Shown piece by piece: positions 25,652 to 34,593 of a stretch of 64,000 nucleotides of DNA. Within the stretch, counting starts at the first letter, position 1. The number at the start of each line of letters is the position of its first letter. The DNA is taken from assembly GCF_003096075.1 (NCBI RefSeq), contig NZ_CP015449.1, positions 2,349,001 to 2,413,000 on the forward strand, written 5' to 3'. The translations under genes were made by a program, and so were the position numbers. The stretch is from Dietzia lutea (GTDB lineage: Bacteria > Actinomycetota > Actinomycetes > Mycobacteriales > Mycobacteriaceae). Under the pieces are notes generated by a model. That model saw only the letters and a list, made by a program, of their open reading frames with translations, made no database searches and was not told where the DNA came from.

Positions 25652-25784
25652 ACGCGTGCCTCTCCACTCGTCGGTCCGTGAGTGGCCCCCACCGTAGGGG
25701 TCGCCTCCGACACGCTCCACCGGTCTGGTGGCGGACCCGCGACAGCGGTTGTCCGGCGGGCGGGGTGGGTCTACCGTGCGCGGC

Positions 25785-26399
25785 ATGGACACGGACCTGA
25801 AAGCCCTTGCACTGGTGTGCTCGCTCAAGGCCTCTCCCGCCGAGTCGAGCAGTGACCTCATCGCCCGGCAGATCCTCGACGAGTTGGCCGGCCACGGCGT
25901 GACCGGTGAGACCGTCCGCGTCGCCGACTACGACGTGCGCCCCGGTGTCGACGACGACATGGGCGACGGCGACCAGTGGCCCGCCATCCTCGAGAAGATC
26001 CGGGGTGTCGACATCCTCGTCTTCTCCACGCCGACGTGGCTCGGTCACATGTCGAGCATCGCGCAGCGCGTGTTGGAGCGTCTGGACGCGCAACTGTCCG
26101 CGACCGACGACGAGGGCCGGCCGGCGATGTTCGGCAAGGTCGCCGTGGTCTCGGTGGTGGGCAACGAGGACGGCGCGCACAAGATCGTGGCCGACACGTT
26201 CCAGGGGCTCAACGACATCGGGTTCACGATTCCCGCCCAGGGCGGCACCTACTGGAACCACGAGGCGATGAACCCCAAGGACTACAAGGACCTCGACGAG
26301 ACGCCGTCGGCGGTGGCCTCGACCATCACGACGTTGTCCTCCAACGCGGTGCACCTGGCGAGGTTCCTCAAGGGCACGCAGTACCCGGCGGTCGGGTAG
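25785..26399 (+). CDS. Flavodoxin-like NAD(P)H-dependent FMN reductase / WrbA-type protein
   Basis: A 204-residue flavodoxin fold. The first strand and phosphate loop read ALALVCSLKASPAESSS. The FMN-contacting segment is DILVFSTPTWLGHMSSIAQRVLERL, and strand four KVAVVSVVGNEDGAH precedes GGTYWNHEAMN. Such proteins reduce quinones or bound flavin. ATG 25785 is used; a longer frame to 25728 lacks a good ribosome site. Divergent from the TPP enzyme, a common redox-stress arrangement but not proof of shared function. Confidence 0.82.
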   Translation: MDTDLKALALVCSLKASPAESSSDLIARQILDELAGHGVTGETVRVADYDVRPGVDDDMGDGDQWPAILEKIRGVDILVFSTPTWLGHMSSIAQRVLERLDAQLSATDDEGRPAMFGKVAVVSVVGNEDGAHKIVADTFQGLNDIGFTIPAQGGTYWNHEAMNPKDYKDLDETPSAVASTITTLSSNAVHLARFLKGTQYPAVG

Positions 26400-26416
26400 C
26401 CCGCGGGCGCGCCCGC

Positions 26417-27709
26417 TCAGCCCTTCGCGCCCCGTTCGACCGCGCTGCGCACGGTGTAGCGCAGGAACGCCGGGAACGCGACCGCGCAGATCACGACGCC
26501 GATCACGACGAGCACGCCGCCGCCGGCCGCCGCGACCGCGGTGCCCACCGACGCCGCCGCCACGCCGTGGGCGACGTCGCCGATGCGCGGGCCGCCGGCC
26601 ACCACGACGATGAACACGCCCTGCAGGCGCCCACGCATCTCGTCCGTGGCCGACTCGAGCAGGATGGCCTGACGGAACGCGGCCGAGACCATGTCCACGG
26701 CTCCGCCGAACGCGAGGGCCGCCAGCGCCAGCCACAGCCACCAGGCCGAACCCTCGGGTGAGGCCGCGCCGACGAACACGCCGAACGCGACCATCGCCAG
26801 GCCCCACAGCGCCACGCAGACCAGCACCGCCAACCCTTGCCGTCGCACGCGCGGGATCCAGCCGGAGAACACGCCGCCCAGCACGGCACCGACGCTCATC
26901 GCGGCGAACAGGAGCCCGAGCGCGGTCCCGCCGGTGGCGGGGTCACCGAAGGACTCGGTGGCGATCTGCGGGAAGAGCGCACGCGGCATGCCGAAGACCA
27001 TGGCGATGATGTCCACGAGGAACGAGGCCAGCAGGATGCGACGGGTGGCCAGGTAGGCGAAACCGTCGATCACCGACCGCAGCCCCACCGAGGGGCGCTC
27101 CCCGGACACCGGTTGGGGTGGGAGCCGGTAGACGGCGTAGAGCGTCGCCAGCAGGGCCACCGAGTCCAGGAGATACAGCGACTCCAGCCCGAGCACCGGG
27201 ATGAGGATGCCCGCCGAGAGCGGCCCGACGATCGCGCCGAACTGCATGACGGTCATGTTGAGCGCGGAGGCGGAGGCGAGCTGGTCGGACGGGACGAGTT
27301 TCGGGATGATCGCCGACCGGGTGGGCTGGTTGACCGCGAAGAACGCCTGCTGCACGGCGAGCAGCCCCATCACCAGCCACACATTCTGGTTCCCGGCGGC
27401 AGCCTGCAGCCAGAACAGCGCGGCGGTCGCGACGAGGCCGGTCGTGGTGATCATGAGCAGCCTGCGCCGGTCGAACGCATCGGCCAGCGCCCCGCCCCAC
27501 AGGCCGAACACGATGAGCGGCACGAGCGCGAACACGCCGGTGAGGCCGACGTACGCGGAGTTACGGGTGATCTCGAATACCTGCTGCGGCACCGCGACGA
27601 TGGACAGTTGCGCGCCGATGACCGTGACGATGTTGGCGAGCCACAGTCTGCGGAAGTCCGGCTGCCTCAACGGCCGGGTATCGGCGAGCTGGCGCCTCAG
27701 AACTGACAC
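26417..27709 (-). CDS. Major facilitator superfamily exporter
   Basis: A 430-residue protein with 12 predicted membrane helices. It has the EntS/DHA3-like pattern: PDFRRLWLANIVTVIGAQLS at the start, loop motif GALADAFDRRRLL after helix two, and QAFFAVNQPTRSAIIPKLVP before helix four. Proteins of this group export siderophores, drugs or peptides by proton antiport. The substrate is unknown. Convergent with the flavodoxin gene, divergent from glmU. Confidence 0.85.
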   Translation of the reverse strand: MSVLRRQLADTRPLRQPDFRRLWLANIVTVIGAQLSIVAVPQQVFEITRNSAYVGLTGVFALVPLIVFGLWGGALADAFDRRRLLMITTTGLVATAALFWLQAAAGNQNVWLVMGLLAVQQAFFAVNQPTRSAIIPKLVPSDQLASASALNMTVMQFGAIVGPLSAGILIPVLGLESLYLLDSVALLATLYAVYRLPPQPVSGERPSVGLRSVIDGFAYLATRRILLASFLVDIIAMVFGMPRALFPQIATESFGDPATGGTALGLLFAAMSVGAVLGGVFSGWIPRVRRQGLAVLVCVALWGLAMVAFGVFVGAASPEGSAWWLWLALAALAFGGAVDMVSAAFRQAILLESATDEMRGRLQGVFIVVVAGGPRIGDVAHGVAAASVGTAVAAAGGGVLVVIGVVICAVAFPAFLRYTVRSAVERGAKG

Positions 27710-27762
27710 CCGGGGCAGGCTACTCGGCCGCGAGACGGTCGGGATCGTCGGAGTGACCCTCT

Positions 27763-27784
27763 ATCCTCGGACGCGAACGTCCGA
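27763..27784 (+). promoter_or_regulatory. Candidate glmU promoter with inverted repeat
   Basis: TATCCT at 27763-27768 matches an actinobacterial -10. A perfect inverted repeat TCGGACG-CGAA-CGTCCGA (27767-27784) overlaps its end and the likely transcription start, so it could be an operator or a 5' hairpin of the glmU transcript. Confidence 0.45.
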
Positions 27785-27858
27785 CACCGTCGGCAGTTGC
27801 GCAGATGTTGCGCAGCCGCCCATCCCCCACACGGCGCTGCCACGCCCGAGGAGACTTG

Positions 27859-29340
27859 ATGACGACACCGCAGACCGATCGCGCCCAGACCGCGGTCATC
27901 GTCCTGGCCGCCGGCTCCGGCACCAGGATGAAGAGCGCCACCCCCAAGATGCTGCACCGCGTGTGCGGGCGGACCATGCTCGGTCACGCCCTGCACGCCG
28001 CGGCGGGGATCGAGCCGGACGCGATCGTCGTGGTGGTGGGTCACCAACGCGAGCAGGTCTCCGCCGCGGTGGCCGAGCTGTCGGCCGACCTCGGGGTGCC
28101 CGTGTCCACGGCCGTGCAGGAGGAGCAGAAGGGCACCGGTGACGCGGTCGCGGCCGGCATGTCCGGGCTGCCCGCCGACTTCTCCGGCACCGTCCTCGTG
28201 ACCACCTCCGACATCCCGCTGCTCGACGCCGAGACGTTGCGCGAGGTGGTGAGCCGCCACGACATGCGGCCACGGGCGGCGGTCACCGTCCTGACGTCGA
28301 CGGCACCCGACCCCACGGGGTACGGCCGCATCGTGAGGAACGACGACGGCGAGGTGCTCAGGATCGTCGAGCACAAGGACGCCTCGGAGGACGAGAAGTC
28401 GATCAACGAGGTCAACTCGGGCATCTACGCGTTCGACGCGCAGGTCCTGCGGGACAAGCTCGGGCAGCTGAGCACCGACAACTCGCAGGGCGAGCTGTAC
28501 CTCACCGACGTCATCCAGCTGGCCCGGCAGGCCAACGGGCTCATCCGCGGACACCGCGTCGAGGACGCGGACCTCGTGGCGGGCGTCAACGACCGTGTGC
28601 AGCTGGCCGCGCTGGCCGGTGAGATGAACCGCCGTCTGTGCGAGTCGGCCATGCGTGCCGGTGCGACCATCGTCGACCCGTCCAGCACGTGGCTCGACGT
28701 GGGCGTGGAGATCGGGCGGGACGTGACGATCCTGCCGGGCACGCACCTGGCGGGCGCGACTGTCGTCCACGACGGCGCGACCATCGGCCCCGACACGACC
28801 CTGCAGGACACGACCGTCGGCGAGGGTGCAGCGGTCGTGCGTTCACATGCGGTGAGCGCCACAGTCGGGGCTGGCGCCGAGGTCGGCCCGTTCGCGTATC
28901 TGCGGCCCGCCGCGGACCTCGGTGCGAACAGCAAGATCGGCACGTTCGTCGAGGTCAAGAAGTCGACGATCGGCGCCAACACCAAGGTGCCGCACCTGAC
29001 CTACGTGGGTGACGCGACCATCGGTGAGCACACCAACATCGGGGCGTCGAGCGTGTTCGTCAATTACGACGGGGTGAACAAGAACCGTACAGTGATCGGC
29101 GATCACTGCCGCACCGGTTCGGACACCATGTTCGTCGCACCGGTGACCGTCGGAGACGGGGCCTATTCGGGCGCGGGTACCGTGATCAAGGACGACGTCC
29201 CGCCGGGTGCCCTCGCGGTGTCCGGAGGACGGCAGAGGAACATCGACGACTGGGTGATCAAAAACCGGCCGGATTCCGGCTCGGCAGAGGCCGCCCGTCG
29301 TGCCCGGAACGACTCCCAGAAGGACGGACTCACGCAGTGA
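27859..29340 (+). CDS. glmU: Bifunctional GlcNAc-1-P uridyltransferase / GlcN-1-P acetyltransferase GlmU
   Basis: A 493-residue cytoplasmic enzyme for the last two steps to UDP-GlcNAc, the peptidoglycan precursor. The N-terminal uridyltransferase has LAAGSGTRMKS (residues 15-25), VQEEQKGTGDAVA and GYGRIVRN. The C-terminal left-handed beta-helix of hexapeptide repeats contains SVFVNYDGVNKNRTVIG with the acetyltransferase catalytic region. ATG 27859 follows GAGGAGA. The prs GTG overlaps its stop, as in Mtb Rv1018c-Rv1017c. Confidence 0.97.
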   Translation: MTTPQTDRAQTAVIVLAAGSGTRMKSATPKMLHRVCGRTMLGHALHAAAGIEPDAIVVVVGHQREQVSAAVAELSADLGVPVSTAVQEEQKGTGDAVAAGMSGLPADFSGTVLVTTSDIPLLDAETLREVVSRHDMRPRAAVTVLTSTAPDPTGYGRIVRNDDGEVLRIVEHKDASEDEKSINEVNSGIYAFDAQVLRDKLGQLSTDNSQGELYLTDVIQLARQANGLIRGHRVEDADLVAGVNDRVQLAALAGEMNRRLCESAMRAGATIVDPSSTWLDVGVEIGRDVTILPGTHLAGATVVHDGATIGPDTTLQDTTVGEGAAVVRSHAVSATVGAGAEVGPFAYLRPAADLGANSKIGTFVEVKKSTIGANTKVPHLTYVGDATIGEHTNIGASSVFVNYDGVNKNRTVIGDHCRTGSDTMFVAPVTVGDGAYSGAGTVIKDDVPPGALAVSGGRQRNIDDWVIKNRPDSGSAEAARRARNDSQKDGLTQ

Positions 29341-30314
29341 GCGAGTGGATCGACAACCAGAAGAACCTGATGTTTTTCGCGGGGCGCGCGCACCCCGAGC
29401 TCTCCGATCAGGTCGCCGCAGAGCTGGGGGTCGAGGTCACCCCGCAGACTGCCCGGGACTTCGCCAACGGCGAGATCTTCGTCCGCTTCGAACAGTCGGT
29501 CCGCGGCTGCGACGCGTTCGTGCTCCAGAGCGCCCCGGCCCCGCTGAACAAGTGGATCATGGAGCAGCTCATCATGATCGACGCGCTCAAGCGCGGCTCC
29601 GCCAAGCGGATCACGGCGGTCCTGCCGTTCTACCCGTACGCGCGCCAGGACAAGAAGCACCGCGGGCGTGAGCCGATCTCGGCCCGCCTCATCGCCGACC
29701 TGCTCAAGGCCGCCGGCGCCGACCGCATCATCACGGTCGACCTGCACACCGACCAGATCCAGGGCTTCTTCGACGGCCCCGTCGACCACATGCACGCCCA
29801 GGGTCAGCTGTCGGACTACGTGCGTCAGCACTACGGGACCGACAACATCGTCGTGGTCTCCCCCGACGCCGGCCGCGTCAAGGTGGGCGAGAAGTGGGCC
29901 GACGCGCTCGACGGTGCTCCGCTGGCGTTCGTCCACAAGACCCGCGATCCCAACGTGCCCAACCAGGTCAAGTCCAACCGCGTCGTCGGTGACGTCGAGG
30001 GCAAGACCTGCGTGCTCATGGACGACATGATCGACACCGGCGGCACCATCGCCGGCGCGGTCAGGGTGCTCAAGGACGCCGGTGCCGGTGACGTCATCAT
30101 CGCCACCACGCACGGCATCTTCTCCGACCCGGCCGCCGAGCGGCTCGCCTCCTGCGGCGCCAAGGAGGTCATCACCACCGACACGCTGCCGATCCCGCCA
30201 GAGAAGCGCTTCGAGAACCTCACCGTGCTGTCCATCGCGCCGCTGCTGGCCCGGACCATCCACGAGGTCTTCGAGAACGGCTCGGTGACCAGCCTGTTCA
30301 ACGGTTCCGCGTAG
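29337..30314 (+). CDS. prs: Ribose-phosphate pyrophosphokinase
   Basis: A 325-residue enzyme making PRPP from ribose-5-phosphate and ATP, feeding nucleotide, histidine, tryptophan and (in this order) arabinan synthesis. Motifs: ATP site FANGEIFVRFEQSVRG, the flexible loop YARQDKKHRGREPISA, the metal/ribose region VDLHTDQIQGFF, and the PRPP loop VLMDDMIDTGGTIAGA. The GTG start overlaps the glmU stop. Confidence 0.97.
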   Translation: MSEWIDNQKNLMFFAGRAHPELSDQVAAELGVEVTPQTARDFANGEIFVRFEQSVRGCDAFVLQSAPAPLNKWIMEQLIMIDALKRGSAKRITAVLPFYPYARQDKKHRGREPISARLIADLLKAAGADRIITVDLHTDQIQGFFDGPVDHMHAQGQLSDYVRQHYGTDNIVVVSPDAGRVKVGEKWADALDGAPLAFVHKTRDPNVPNQVKSNRVVGDVEGKTCVLMDDMIDTGGTIAGAVRVLKDAGAGDVIIATTHGIFSDPAAERLASCGAKEVITTDTLPIPPEKRFENLTVLSIAPLLARTIHEVFENGSVTSLFNGSA

Positions 30315-30321
30315 GCCGGCC

Positions 30322-30663
30322 ATGGACGCGACGATCTACCACAACCCCCGCTGCTCCAAGTCGCGGCAGGCTCTCGAGCTGCTGCGGGAGCGGGGCGTGG
30401 AGCCGACGATCATCAAGTACCTCGACACCCCGCCGACGGTCGAGGAGCTGCGCACGCTCATCGCCGACGCCGGGATCACGGTGCGGCAGGCCGTCCGCGT
30501 CAAGGAGGCGGAGTTCACCGAGCTCGGCCTGATCGACGCCTCGGATGACGAGCTCCTCGCCGCGATGGTCGCCCACCCGCGGTTGATCGAGCGGCCCTTC
30601 GTCGTCACCGACAAGGGCACCCGCCTCGCGCGTCCCACGACGGAGGTCGAGGAGATCCTCTAG
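30322..30663 (+). CDS. ArsC-family arsenate reductase (glutaredoxin type)
   Basis: A 113-residue thioredoxin-fold protein. Catalytic Cys sits in NPRCSKSR (Cys about 11), and the family Arg region ERPFVVTDKGTRLARP closes the site. It reduces arsenate with glutaredoxin or belongs to the closely related YffB/Spx-like group of uncertain role. No arsR or arsB is near, so arsenic resistance is not implied. It lies seven bases after prs and may be cotranscribed. Confidence 0.85.
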   Translation: MDATIYHNPRCSKSRQALELLRERGVEPTIIKYLDTPPTVEELRTLIADAGITVRQAVRVKEAEFTELGLIDASDDELLAAMVAHPRLIERPFVVTDKGTRLARPTTEVEEIL

Positions 30664-30719
30664 CGCCACGCGGCCGGCGCCGCGCTTGACGAGTGCTGGC
30701 GCTGTGGCGTGCGCCCGGA

Positions 30720-30748
30720 CCCGCCGTCCCCTTCCGAGGGGCGGCGGG
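30720..30748 (+). terminator. Hairpin after the arsC-like gene
   Basis: CCCGCCG-T-CCCC pairs with GGGGCGGCGGG with one bulged T and a six-base loop, 57 bases after the stop. No T-run follows. It likely ends the glmU-prs-arsC transcript. The remaining 180 bp to rplY hold its leader, without a clear motif. Confidence 0.55.
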
Positions 30749-30925
30749 TCGCGCGCATTTCGGCTCTCCGATTTGGGTGCGAACCCCCGGCGCCGCTAGG
30801 CTGGTCAGGTCATCTCGGCGAGGGAGGACCCGCAAGGGCCGCTCCGTTATCGACGCGATCACCTCTGGCTCCCGCCGCTGGTGCGCTTCGCGCCGGGCCG
30901 GAAATTCTCACACAGAGGTCATCGC

Positions 30926-31555
30926 ATGTCTGACGCCAACAAGCTCGCCGCCACCGTCCGCACCGAGTTCGGCAAGGGCGCCTCCCGCCGCGCCCGCCGC
31001 GACTTCAAGGTCCCCGCGGTCCTGTACGGCCACAACACCGAGCCCCGCCACCTCCTGCTGGGCGCGCTCGAGTTCGCCGCCATCCTGCGTCACGCCGGCA
31101 CCAACGCCCTGCTCACCCTCGACATCGAGGGCGAGGAGCAGCTCGCGCTGCCCAAGCAGATCGACGTGCACCCGCTGACCCGCGTCATCGAGCACACCGA
31201 CCTCCTCGTCGTGAAGAAGGGCGAGAAGGTCGTCGTCGAGATCACCGTGCTGGTCACCGGCGAGGCCGCCCCGGGCACCCTCGTCACCACTGACGCCGAC
31301 GTCATCGAGGTCGAGGTCGACGCCCTCAACATCCCCGAGGACTTCGAGATCTCGGTCGAGGGCGCCGAGGCCGGTACCCAGATCACCGCCGCCGACGTCA
31401 CGCTGCCCGCCGGCGCGACCCTCGTCTCCGACCCCGAGACGCTGCTGGTCAACGTCATGGAGGCCCCGTCGGGCGCCGACCTCGAGGCCGACGAGGAGGC
31501 CGCCCCCGAGGGCGAGGCCGCCGAGGACGCCGCGAAGGCCGCCGAAGAGGGCTGA
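30926..31555 (+). CDS. rplY: 50S ribosomal protein L25/general stress protein Ctc
   Basis: A 209-residue long form of L25, which binds 5S rRNA in the large subunit. The L25 domain (about 5-95) has [25 protein letters not shown] and [12 protein letters not shown]. The C-terminal TL5-type beta domain follows, with an acidic Ala/Glu tail (about 185-209). ATG 30926 is preceded by AGAGGT. A terminator follows. Confidence 0.96.
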   Translation: MSDANKLAATVRTEFGKGASRRARRDFKVPAVLYGHNTEPRHLLLGALEFAAILRHAGTNALLTLDIEGEEQLALPKQIDVHPLTRVIEHTDLLVVKKGEKVVVEITVLVTGEAAPGTLVTTDADVIEVEVDALNIPEDFEISVEGAEAGTQITAADVTLPAGATLVSDPETLLVNVMEAPSGADLEADEEAAPEGEAAEDAAKAAEEG

Positions 31556-31588
31556 TCCCCGACCGCCGCCCTGCAGCGGCGAACGGCC

Positions 31589-31627
31589 ACGGGCCCGGAG
31601 GCGACCATTGTGTCGTCCCGGGCCCGT
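31589..31627 (+). terminator. Terminator of rplY
   Basis: ACGGGCCCGG (31589-31598) pairs with CCGGGCCCGT (31618-31627), with an inner CGAC/GTCG stem in the loop. It sits 34 bases after the stop and is followed by a T/C-rich stretch. Confidence 0.75.
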
Positions 31628-31758
31628 TCCGCATTTCCCCATCGTGCAGCCGCTCCCCCGCCTGGCGTCTCGCCCCCGCGCCTGCCCGCCAAATCCGTCG
31701 CCGCTCCCCGGCATGGCGCCTGGCCTGCCCGCCGGTGCGCGCGAGACGCCATGCCCGC

Positions 31759-31900
31759 GCGCGGCTGTGGCGGGACCGGCGGGCTCGCGCGGCTGTGGCG
31801 GGACCGGCGGGCTCGCGCGGCTGTGGCCGGGCCGGCGGATTCACGCGGCGATGGCCGGGCCGGCGGATTCGCGCGGCGATGGCCGGGCCGGGCCGGCGGG
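31759..31900. repeat. 28-bp tandem repeat array (about five units)
   Basis: Units begin at 31759, 31787, 31815, 31843 and 31871. Units 1 and 2 are identical; later units drift in a common direction (CTGTGGC to CGATGGC, and GGGCTC to GGATTC). The array fills the gap between rplY and the lysE 3' end. A 28-bp period is not a multiple of three, arguing against coding. Confidence 0.9.
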
Positions 31901-31911
31901 CGAGCGGCGGG

Positions 31912-32529
31912 TCAGCCGCGGACGAGCCCCGCCGCGAGCACGAACATCATCACGGCGATCGCCCCGTCGAGCACCCGCCACGCCCCCGGCCGGGCGAACA
32001 GCCCGCGCAGCGCCTTGCCGCCGAAGCCGATGAGCGAAAACCACACGGTGCCGGCGAGGAACGCCCCGGCGGCGAACACCCACCGCAGGTCCCCGCCCTG
32101 CTGGTTGGCGAGCGTGCCGAGGAAGACCACGCAGTCGAGATAGGCGTGTGGGTTGAGCCACGTGAACGCCGCGCACGCTGCCACCGCCCCCATCGTCGAC
32201 GGGACGCGGCCGGTGCCGTCGGCCTTCAGCCCCTCCCCCGGGCGGATCGCGCGGACCGCCGCGAACGTCCCGTAGGCCACGAGGAACGCCACCCCGATCC
32301 ACGTCATCACGGTCAGCGCGCCCGGCGCCGTCTCGATGAGCGCGCCCACCCCGGCCACCCCGAGCAGGATGAGCGCCGCCTCGGAGAGCACGCAGAACAC
32401 GACGATCGGCACCATCGACACGTCCCCGCGGATCGAACGCTGCAGCACGTACGCGTTCTGCGCGCCGACGGCGGCGATGAGTCCGAGGCCGATACCTGCG
32501 CCCATGAAGAGTGTGGAAGTTGCGGTCAC
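31912..32529 (-). CDS. lysE: LysE/ArgO family amino-acid exporter
   Basis: A 205-residue protein with about six membrane helices. It begins with the LysE signature GAGIGLGLIAAVGAQNAYVLQ and contains TWLNPHAYLDCVVFLGTLAN. It exports basic amino acids (lysine, arginine) when intracellular levels rise. It is divergent from a LysR-type activator of the LysG/ArgP type, the classic lysE-lysG arrangement of Corynebacterium. Confidence 0.93.
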   Translation of the reverse strand: MTATSTLFMGAGIGLGLIAAVGAQNAYVLQRSIRGDVSMVPIVVFCVLSEAALILLGVAGVGALIETAPGALTVMTWIGVAFLVAYGTFAAVRAIRPGEGLKADGTGRVPSTMGAVAACAAFTWLNPHAYLDCVVFLGTLANQQGGDLRWVFAAGAFLAGTVWFSLIGFGGKALRGLFARPGAWRVLDGAIAVMMFVLAAGLVRG

Positions 32530-32565
32530 GCCCTCAATCTAGGCAAGCGTCCACCAGTAGGTCGA

Positions 32566-32583
32566 CTACAGTTTCTGCAGTAG
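32566..32583. promoter_or_regulatory. Possible LysG binding site
   Basis: CTAC and GTAG flank an imperfect dyad in the 68-bp gap between lysE and lysG, the expected location of a LysR-type activator site. The match is short. Confidence 0.35.
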
Positions 32584-32597
32584 CATCAGCTCTACTT

Positions 32598-33494
32598 ATG
32601 AACGCACTTCAACTGGACCAGCTCCGCACGCTCGTCGCCGTGGTGGATCTCGGATCGTTCGAGGCCGCCGCCGCGCACCTGCACATCACCCAGTCCGCGG
32701 TGTCCCAGCGGATCCGCGCCCTCGAGGAGTCCGCCGGTCGCATCCTCGTGCGCCGCGAACGCCCCGTCACCGCTACCGGGTCCGGCGAGACGGTCCTGCG
32801 CACGGCCCGGCAGATGCTGCACCTCGAGGAATCGCTGGCCGGTGAGCTCGACGATCTCGGCTCCGGGCAGGACCCGATCGTCCTGGCGGTGGCGTGCAAC
32901 TCCGACTCCCTGTCCACCTGGTTCCTCGACGCGATGACCGAGGTCCACGACGGCGGCCGCGTCGTGTTCGACATCCGCCGCGAGGACGAGTCCCTGTCCA
33001 GTGAGCTGCTGCGTCGCGGCGAGGTGATGGCCGCGGTGACCAGCCAGTCGCAGCCGGTCCAGGGCTGCCGCGCGCTCCCGCTGGGGTCGATGCGCTACCT
33101 CGCCTGCGCCAGCCCGGGATTCGTCGCCCGGCACCTGCGGGAGGGCACGACGACCGCCGCGCTCGGGCGGGCCCCCATCGTGGACTTCGACCGCAGCGAC
33201 GGCCACCAGAACCACCACTATCGCCGGCTGGCCCGCCGCGAGCCGACCGGGCCCCGGCACTTCATCCCCAGCTCGCACGACCACGTCCGCGCGATCGTCG
33301 CCGGTCTGGGCTGGGGCCTCATCCCCGAGCAGCTGGCCACGCCGTGGCTGGTCTCCGGGGAGATCGTCGAGGTCTCCCCGGACCGACCACTCGACGTGCC
33401 CCTGTTCTGGCAGCACTGGAAGCTCCAGTCGCCCGACCTCGACGCCCTCACCGCCGCCGTGCTCGGCACCGCGCGCACCGAGCTGCGGATATGA
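32598..33494 (+). CDS. lysG: LysR-type activator of lysE (LysG/ArgP)
   Basis: A 298-residue LysR regulator. The winged helix at the N-terminus reads LDQLRTLVAVVDLGSFEAAA, then LHITQSAVSQRIRALEE. The effector domain has ArgP features such as VAVACNSDSLSTWFLDAM. It senses basic amino acids and activates the divergent exporter. ATG 32598 is the natural start; the frame upstream overlaps lysE. Its stop overlaps an in-frame ATG for the pth reading frame. Confidence 0.92.
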   Translation: MNALQLDQLRTLVAVVDLGSFEAAAAHLHITQSAVSQRIRALEESAGRILVRRERPVTATGSGETVLRTARQMLHLEESLAGELDDLGSGQDPIVLAVACNSDSLSTWFLDAMTEVHDGGRVVFDIRREDESLSSELLRRGEVMAAVTSQSQPVQGCRALPLGSMRYLACASPGFVARHLREGTTTAALGRAPIVDFDRSDGHQNHHYRRLARREPTGPRHFIPSSHDHVRAIVAGLGWGLIPEQLATPWLVSGEIVEVSPDRPLDVPLFWQHWKLQSPDLDALTAAVLGTARTELRI

Positions 33495-33526
33495 GCCCTC
33501 ACCCGGCGTCTGGGATCATGGGGCGC

Positions 33527-34129
33527 GTGACTACCGCCGACCAGCCGTCCGGCCCCACTCTCGTGGTGGGCCTGGCCAACCCCGGACCCGACTACGTGGG
33601 CACCCGCCACAACATCGGCTGGGACATCCTGCAGGAGCTCGCCTCCCGGGCGCGACCCATGCCGGCGAGCTTCTCCACCCACAAGAAGACCAACTGCGAG
33701 ATCGCCCAGACGCGCCTCGCCGACACGCCCGTCGTGCTGGCACGCCCCCGCAGCTACATGAACCTCTCCGGCGGCCCGGTCGCTGCGGTGGCCAAGTACT
33801 TCTCCGTGGCGCCCACCGACGTGATCGTCATCCACGACGAGATCGACATCGACTTCGGCCAGGTCCGGCTCAAGCGGGGCGGCGGAGAGGGTGGCCACAA
33901 CGGCCTGCGCTCGGTGTCCAGCTCGCTCGGCACCCGCGACTACATCCGGGTCCGCGCCGGGGTGGGCCGCCCGCCGGGCCGGATGGCGGTGGCCGACTTC
34001 GTCCTCAAGCGCTTCTCCAAGCTCGAGCAGCCCGACGTGCCGTTCCTCGTCCAGGACGCCGCCGACGCCGTCGAACTGCTCCTCAAGCACGGACTCGACA
34101 CCGCCCAGAACCAGGTCCACTCGGCGTGA
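33527..34129 (+). CDS. pth: Peptidyl-tRNA hydrolase
   Basis: About 200 residues. It releases peptides from peptidyl-tRNA that drops off ribosomes. Motifs: LVVGLANPGPDYVGTRHNIG with the catalytic His, RPRSYMNLSGG, IHDEIDIDFGQVRLKRGGG, and GGHNGLRSV. The start is uncertain: GTG 33527, ATG 33518 and ATG 33491 (overlapping the lysG stop) are all in frame. GTG 33527 gives the family's usual short lead. It is coupled to the next gene by GTGA. Confidence 0.94.
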   Translation: MTTADQPSGPTLVVGLANPGPDYVGTRHNIGWDILQELASRARPMPASFSTHKKTNCEIAQTRLADTPVVLARPRSYMNLSGGPVAAVAKYFSVAPTDVIVIHDEIDIDFGQVRLKRGGGEGGHNGLRSVSSSLGTRDYIRVRAGVGRPPGRMAVADFVLKRFSKLEQPDVPFLVQDAADAVELLLKHGLDTAQNQVHSA

Positions 34130-34593
34130 GCCAGATCCGGCGGTTCGAGCGCGAGGCCCACCTGGGCTCCGGGGCCGCCCTCTTCGACCGCGCCGGCGAC
34201 CAACTCATGGACTGGCAGATGCATCGCCGTGCCGGCTTCGTCGTCGTCGCCGACGGACCCGCCACCCCCGGCCGGACGGTGACACTCCGGTCCCGCACTG
34301 GCCCCGGGGCGTGGCTCCGGCTCGCCGCACCGTGCGAGGTCACCGAGGTCACCGACCGGCCCGACGCGCGCGGCTTCACCTACCGCGCCCTGCCCGGCCA
34401 CCCCGAACGCGGATGGGAGCGCTTCCTCGTGCGGCGCGATCCCGCCACGGACGCCGTCTCCCTGACCATCACCGCCGAGTCCGCGCACGCCACCCTGCTC
34501 GCCAGGCTCGGCGCACCCGTGGCCCGCGCCGAGCAGGACCGGCTCACGCGCCGCTACCTCGCGGCGCTGCGGCCCGTCGGTCACAGCTCGTAG
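34126..34593 (+). CDS. DUF1990 family protein
   Basis: A 155-residue protein starting at GTG 34126, which overlaps the pth stop. It carries the DUF1990 pattern: FDRAGDQLMDWQMHRRAGF near the N-terminus, CEVTEVTDRPDARGFTYRALPGHPERGWERFLV in the centre, and a conserved C-terminal YLAALR. The family has a calycin-like or START-like beta fold and no known activity. Coupling to pth is probably convenience of operon structure. Confidence 0.8.
   Translation: MSQIRRFEREAHLGSGAALFDRAGDQLMDWQMHRRAGFVVVADGPATPGRTVTLRSRTGPGAWLRLAAPCEVTEVTDRPDARGFTYRALPGHPERGWERFLVRRDPATDAVSLTITAESAHATLLARLGAPVARAEQDRLTRRYLAALRPVGHSS

Noticed and set aside
30322-30663. Arsenic resistance locus
   Set aside because: Only an ArsC-fold gene is present, inside a glmU-prs transcript; no ArsR, ArsB or Acr3 nearby.
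31759-31900. CRISPR array
   Set aside because: The 28-bp units are directly adjacent with no spacers and no cas genes are present.
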